DNA of 10,794 nucleotides from Stephanodiscus triporus (taxonomy: Eukaryota > Bacillariophyta > Thalassiosirophyceae > Thalassiosirales > Thalassiosiraceae): the NCBI GenBank assembly GCA_036939755.1, contig JALLAZ010001008.1:1-10794 (forward strand), in the 5' to 3' direction. Position 1 is the first letter of the stretch; each line of letters begins with the position of its first letter. Shown in pieces: positions 6,677 to 10,794 of this stretch. A program made the position numbers and the translations under genes. Below the pieces are notes generated by a model, which ran no database searches, was not told where the DNA came from, and saw only the letters and a list, made by a program, of their open reading frames with translations.

Positions 6677-9056
6677 TCAGAGGTCGCCGTTTGCCTTGGC
6701 TAACATATCTTGGTAGTCCGTTAGTTCCGACATAACAGACCTGCCGACGGGAAAGTATATCGAGGGAGACATTACACCAATGGAGTAAAAAATAAGTTGA
6801 GCGAAAAGTCGAACAAAGTCAGCGAACAATCTATAGGAAGGATAGAACCCCTGTAAAAGTGGAAACTCACATGAACGACAACCTAGATTCATCATCTGCA
6901 CCGTCAAAGTTGAGGTTGATCGACAACTGTGAACTCCTATTCATAGTAGATGGCCCATCGCAATCCTTGGTCTGGACCTGCATGTACTGCTTCGATTCAG
7001 ACGGGACGGGCGTTGACTCAGTTTTGTTACTCTTCTTCGGTCGTCCTCGTCCGCCACCGGGAGGCATGGATATCTTCGACGGGTGGCTTCCCAAGGTCGC
7101 ATTATTATCATTACCCGCCATCATGGTAAGGCTCAGCCTGCGCTCGTACTTCTGTCTCATTTCGGGCGTCATGTTTTGCAAGTCCTGATCGATTATCTCG
7201 TTTATCGAGTTGCCGATGCTCATGAGGTCCATGGTATCCACGCTCTTGAACGTGGAGCGCATCCCCAGGTCGTCTATCGATCGGAAGGACGGACGATCGT
7301 CCGTGGAATCGACGGACTTGAACGTGTTCCTTCCCACGAGCAGATCCATATCGTCGGCCGAGCGCAGGCTCGAGCGTCGATTGCGCTTGTTGCTGCCGCC
7401 TCCACCGCCGCCGTAGACGCCCGTGTCGAAATTCGTGGGCACCTGCATGCACAACGCGTTGTCGAAGGAGCTTGAATTGCCGGCATCCTCGGTGGCGGTC
7501 AATGTCGACATGCGATCCCTGGCATTGTTGTTGTTGCTGGCACCACCACCGCCGAAACCTCCACTGTGGGATAGGAACTGTTGCAAAGACGCTTGGTATT
7601 CTTCGATGGTGAAATCTTCCTGCTGACCACCGCCGCCGCGGCCGCCCTGTCCTCCCCGTTTTCCTGCGTTGTTCCCTCCCCCCCCCGCCTGCATCCGCTC
7701 TTGCATCATCTGCTGCATCTGCATGCTGCCGCCGCCCATGTTATTGTTGCCAAAATAGGACGACTGCATTTGATCGGGCATGCCGTTGTTGCCCCCGCCT
7801 CCTCCTCCCCCCCCCCCGCCGCCCTGCCGGAGCATGCGCAATCGATTCATGTACTCCTTGGCGGCATCAGGATTGTGGTTGGATTGCATCCCGAAACCGT
7901 AATTATTACCCCCCATGCCGTTGCCCGCCGCGGCCTGGTTCATCATGTTACTACCTCCGCTGAACATGCCGCCGACGCCGCCGTTATTCATCATGCCACC
8001 CCCCCCGAAGTTGCCGAAATGCATCCCCCCGGTCATGCTGCTTATCTTCCCCGCGATCATGTTCAGCTCGCGCTGCTTTTGCATGAGCTGCTCATACTCG
8101 CGCATCACGGACTCCTCGCCCATGTAGGGTTGGGGCATGCCGTCGGATGGGAACATGCCCCCGCCCCCGCCGCCGCCGCGGCCTCCTCCTCCTCTTCCTC
8201 GATAATCGATGTTATTGGATTGAGGCATATTGACCTGATGCCGTTGTTTGACGTTATTATTGTTCGAGTTCATGAGCTGCTGCTGTCGCTGTTTCAGCAA
8301 CCTTTGGATCTCGGCCTCTATCAGGTCGTCCTCGTTGAGGCCCCCGACCCCGCCTCCATCGTAATCGTTGTTCTTGGTCGAGGAGGAGGAGGGGTACTGC
8401 CCCATCCCCTTGTGCTGCTGTTGCTGTTGCTGTTGTTGTTGCTGCTGCTGCTGTTGCTGCTGCTGCGCGAGGGTCATGGGCTCGTAATCTCCCCCCAACC
8501 CCCGAGCGGCGAGCTCCGCGAGCTTCGCCATGTCGCCCTGCTGCTGGATGGTGATGTCGTTCTGGGCCTTGATCAGCGCCGCCTTGTTCATGAGGGTGGC
8601 GTAATCCTCCGGGCAGGCCTCGCCGTTGGCGGTCACGGTCTTGACGAGCGCCGCCACCGCCTCGTTCGCGACGCCGTTCCTCTCGCGAAGGCACTGCGAC
8701 GCCTTCTCCCTCGCCTTCTTGTCCCCGACGTCGTGCCAGACCGCCCCCGCGCCGTTGTTCCCCCCGTCGTCGCGGTCGCCGCCGCCGCCGTCGACGTCGT
8801 CGTCGCCGACGTCGGACTTCGCGAGGAAACGACCCGGCGGGTCCATCGCCCTCCACTCGCGAACGACGTCCCGCGCGACCGTCGGCTTCTCGGCCTTCGA
8901 CGCGGCGAGGTACCGGAGCTTGTGCGCGGCGACGAGCTTGCGGAATTTGATGTTGCCGGAGTGGGCGTTCGTGCCGCCGCCGCGACCGCAGAGGATGTCG
9001 TTCACGCCCGGCTGGGTGATGTTCGTCATGGGATACCCTACGTGTTGGAACGACAT
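6677..9056 (-). CDS. DUF6824-domain protein with AT-hook, poly-Gln and Gly-rich regions
   Basis: Two exons (9056-6871 and 6740-6677) encode 749 residues. Residues 19-126 form a DUF6824-type domain: NDILCGRGGGTNAHSGN, then YLAASKAEK, GRFL and WHDVGDKKAREKASQ. An acidic Gly/Asp insertion (about 81-105) sits inside the domain between GRFL and the Trp. Next come a 17-residue Gln run (198-214), Asn/Gly/Met-rich low complexity to about 550, and three related repeats (NTFKSVDSTDD, PSFRSIDDLG, STFKSVDTMDL) at about 575-610. An AT-hook core RGRP (670-673) is followed by KKSNK, and the end is Ser/Leu-rich. DUF6824 has no established function. The AT-hook and low-complexity make-up suggest a nuclear DNA-associated regulator, which is inference. 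I chose the ATG at 9056 because it is the first in-frame ATG, lies just before the conserved domain and has A at -3. The frame is open further upstream but without ATG. Confidence 0.9.
6741..6870 (-). other. Intron of the DUF6824 gene, donor overlapping an apparent stop
   Basis: This is a 130 bp intron with donor AT|GTGAGT and acceptor TCGGCAG. Without splicing the frame ends at once (ATG TGA). With splicing the Met codon is completed by the G of 6740 and the protein gains SVMSELTDYQDML and seven more residues before TGA at 6679-6677. A CTGAC-like branch sequence (6821-6817) is present but far from the acceptor. Confidence 0.8.
8415..8465 (-). repeat. CAG/CAA trinucleotide tract encoding poly-Gln
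   Basis: Seventeen consecutive Gln codons, mixed CAG and CAA, lie in the DUF6824 gene. The interruptions limit slippage compared with a pure CAG run. Confidence 0.95.
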
Positions 9057-9169
9057 GATGTGGTTGCTCCTCGACTTCTCTCGTTTGTTGCCTTCGGTCG
9101 CGAGAAAGAGAGAGGTGGGGAGAGAGAGGGAGAGAGAGGACGAATGTGAACGTTGGGGTGAGTAATCAT
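9038..9169 (-). promoter_or_regulatory. Candidate upstream ORF overlapping the DUF6824 start
   Basis: An ATG at 9169-9167 opens a 43-codon frame in a different register. It ends with TAG at 9040-9038, that is, 19 bases inside the main coding region. If the transcript begins upstream of 9169, this frame would compete with the main start. The leader between them is a CT-rich tract on the coding strand. Confidence 0.35.
9102..9140. repeat. GA/CT-rich microsatellite in the leader of the DUF6824 gene
   Basis: An imperfect GA repeat on the plus strand lies 46 to 84 bases upstream of the start codon. On the coding strand it is a pyrimidine tract, common in eukaryotic promoters and leaders. Confidence 0.8.
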
Positions 9170-9176
9170 ACCTCAA

Positions 9177-9530
9177 TAAATAAGTCGCGCTTGGCGGGAT
9201 TGCGAATTCCGTCCTTCACCTCGCCCCTCAAAAACGCCCCCCGCACCCCCTCCCGAAGTCCTCGGGCTGATATTCCCCTCGAATATCTATGCACGAAATT
9301 GATGGCGCATCTTCCGGTCGTGGCACGAACGAACGAACGAACGAACGAACACGAACGACGCTAGCTCCGAGTTTTCGCGGACGCCCCCCTCATACAACAT
9401 ATATCTCCCTCTCGTGGCCGACGCATTCCCCCCACCGCACATCCCTAGTACCCACCACAGGACTCACAGTTGTTTTATATTATTTTATCTTAGTAATTTG
9501 TGAGACAAATTAAATTGATGAATCACCGTG
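9177..9530. promoter_or_regulatory. Upstream region of the DUF6824 gene with a CGAA tetranucleotide repeat
   Basis: The stretch before the minus-strand gene has no coding frame I trust. It contains about six units of CGAA at 9326-9350 and several C-runs on the plus strand. No TATA box was recognised. A promoter for the DUF6824 gene is expected here by position only. Confidence 0.4.
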
Positions 9531-10010
9531 AATCGATGTGTTGTTGAGTGACGGTTGAGTGACTCCATCTAGGAGGCCGTGCTCTAATGGTAAGTCGACA
9601 GTGATGTTTCCGAAGCCCGCCAGCAGAGAAAAGAGAGAGAACGATACACGAATGTGTGGCGTGGCAGATTTTGAAGCTTCAATTCGTGATTCCTGTGCAG
9701 GCATCTCACAAGGTGACTTCATAATGTATGTGTATGTATCTACTCTAGAGAGAGTACGATAGAGTATTTTTTATTAGTAGATATCTGCACATATCTACTA
9801 ATAAATCTAATACCTTGCTGGCGTTAGGGTGCTTGGAGATTCAATCCGTGAATCCCCGGCAGATGAATTGTTAGTTATTGACACTCGGCATCTCAATTGA
9901 TTGCGAGATCACTCTTTCTACAGCTTTGTTTTCGTCATTACAGCCTCAAGTCTTACATAGTACTTGAGGTGGTGTCCACAGGCTCGGTTTCTGGAATCAT
10001 AAAACGGACA
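9531..10010. other. Non-coding stretch with hairpins
   Basis: Two short overlapping frames on opposite strands (about 9510-9760) look like chance. The stretch contains the 15 bp inverted repeat at 9770-9805. It also has a loosely repeated block (TTCAATTCGTGATTCC near 9678 and TTCAATCCGTGAATCC near 9840). Nothing else is visible. Confidence 0.4.
9770..9805. repeat. 15 bp perfect inverted repeat with 6 base loop
   Basis: TTTATTAGTAGATAT and its exact complement flank the loop CTGCAC. It is AT-rich, followed by T-poor sequence on the plus strand, and unlike a bacterial terminator. It could be a cruciform, a transcript hairpin or the remains of a small inverted-repeat element. Confidence 0.8.
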
Positions 10011-10024
10011 TCTGTTCCCATACC

Positions 10025-10794
10025 CCCACTTATAGCTTTTTGGTTTCCCCCTGCAACGACTACTGAAACCACTTTTATTCTACCCCTACCACATAACCAC
10101 TTTCGTGTTTTTTTGGGTACCTTTTTGTTTACCTTGAATTAGTTAGCGTAGATTACACGCATCGTAACATAACTTTTTGTTTACCTCCCTCTGTGCTTAT
10201 GTACTTTTATATTACCCACGTACATAAGAATGTGTTTTTATATACCTCACTTGCACCACTGTCAATTTTTGTTTACCTCGTTTTTGTTTAAGTTCCGCAT
10301 GATATATTTTTGTTAACCTGACATTTTGTGTTAGGACTTTTAATTACCCTATTATTTGGCGATCATACTTTTTGTGCACCTCACCTCTAAGCACGCGGTA
10401 TGGTACCATCTTATTTTCATGTCACACTCCTGTCAGCCCCAAAAAGAGAAGGTGTGCACGGAGGAATCCGTATTGGAGTAGTGTGTGTCACACGCAAAAA
10501 AAGGTAAGTATCGTAGCGTACACTATGTGGGGTGAAAAAATAAGATAGGTGTAATTGAAAATTTCGAGTCCCGACAAATTGGTCGGAACTTTATCGGAAC
10601 CAATTTTTCGGATTTCTAAAAAAAACAGAAAGGTAAAGAAAAAGTAACTATTAAAAGGAGAGGGTATACAAAAATTGGTTGCGCACTTTCCTTACACGTG
10701 GGGGTATGTCGATAGTATATATAGATTCCGTAGGGGTAAAATAAAAGTGGTTTAAGTAGTCGTTGCAGGGGGAAACCGAAAAGCTATAAGTGGG
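10025..10794. mobile_element. Inverted-repeat element with 65 bp termini, right end cut by the window
   Basis: Bases 10025-10089 and the reverse complement of 10730-10794 match with three differences in 65 bp (cccacttatagc, ggtttccccctgcaacgact). The right repeat runs to the last base of the window, so the true end and any target duplication are out of sight. The left edge may lie a few bases before 10025. No transposase frame is present, so the element is non-autonomous or this is a foldback element. Superfamily is not assigned. Confidence 0.85.
10071..10382 (+). repeat. Phased array of ACTTTTTGTTTACCTC-like motifs
   Basis: Variants of A-(C/T)-T-tract followed by TTACC or TACC start at 10071, 10120, 10172, 10203, 10234, 10264, 10306, 10336 and 10367. 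The last seven are spaced 31, 31, 30, 42, 30 and 31 bp. Reverse-orientation copies lie at 10631-10645, 10661-10676 (31 bp apart) and 10735-10748. These are subterminal repeats of the element and plausible transposase-binding sites. Confidence 0.75.

Noticed and set aside
8257..8856. 199-codon minus-strand frame rich in Arg and Gly
   Set aside because: It is a shifted reading of the same DUF6824 exon and has no motif. Its composition follows from high GC and simple repeats.
7581..9149. 522-codon open frame on the plus strand opposite the DUF6824 gene
   Set aside because: It has no ATG start and is made of Leu, Ala, Pro and His runs that mirror the CAG and GGN repeats and GC-rich third positions of the real gene. 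The conserved domain lies on the other strand.
9057..9176. 40-residue N-terminal extension of the DUF6824 protein
   Set aside because: It would start at TTG. The segment is a translated CT-rich leader, and the ATG at 9056 fits better.
9575..9605. Sequence resembling a tRNA D arm (GCTCTAATGGTAAG)
   Set aside because: No anticodon arm or T arm follows at the right spacing.
9510..9762. Two overlapping 67-70 codon frames on opposite strands
   Set aside because: No motif, no codon bias, and mutual overlap; probably chance frames.

Overview
The window looks like nuclear DNA of a diatom, probably a centric one. The strongest evidence is a minus-strand gene whose N-terminal domain (NDILCGRGGGTN, then GRFL, then GDKKAREKASQ) is the DUF6824 type that I know from large diatom protein families. 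Short GT-AG introns of 83 to 130 bp, a decayed copia-type Gag of the kind common in diatoms, and small inverted-repeat transposons agree with this. No bacterial operon, tRNA, rRNA or CRISPR array is visible.

Layout. Bases 1 to about 3640 are a transposon graveyard. It opens with one nearly complete short inverted-repeat element and the start of a second copy. Next comes an unrecognised open frame between two inverted repeats. Then comes a minus-strand, frameshifted Ty1/copia-type gag relic (1513-3639) that is split by an 869 bp inverted-repeat element with a TA target duplication (2229-3097). A 60-codon, two-helix membrane-protein frame on the minus strand (3650-3832) follows. It lies back to back with a five-exon plus-strand gene for a membrane-anchored nitrilase-superfamily enzyme (4339-6276), across a roughly 500 bp shared upstream region.

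The nitrilase-like gene converges on the two-exon DUF6824 gene (6677-9056, minus), with 400 bp between their stop codons. The DUF6824 protein has glutamine- and glycine-rich low-complexity regions, three short FKSVD-type repeats and an AT-hook, which suggests a nuclear role. Its last exon is easily missed, because the donor site overlaps the apparent stop codon. Bases 9057-10010 hold its GA-rich leader and upstream region. From about 10025 to beyond the window end lies another inverted-repeat element. It has 65 bp terminal repeats and an array of T-tract/TACC motifs spaced at about 31 bp.

The two intact genes share no obvious pathway. The most notable new points are the 31 bp phased motif array, the gag interrupted at a clean TA, the hidden terminal exon, the in-frame stopless intron of the nitrilase gene, and the combination of a dileucine-like motif and signal anchor on a nitrilase-like enzyme.
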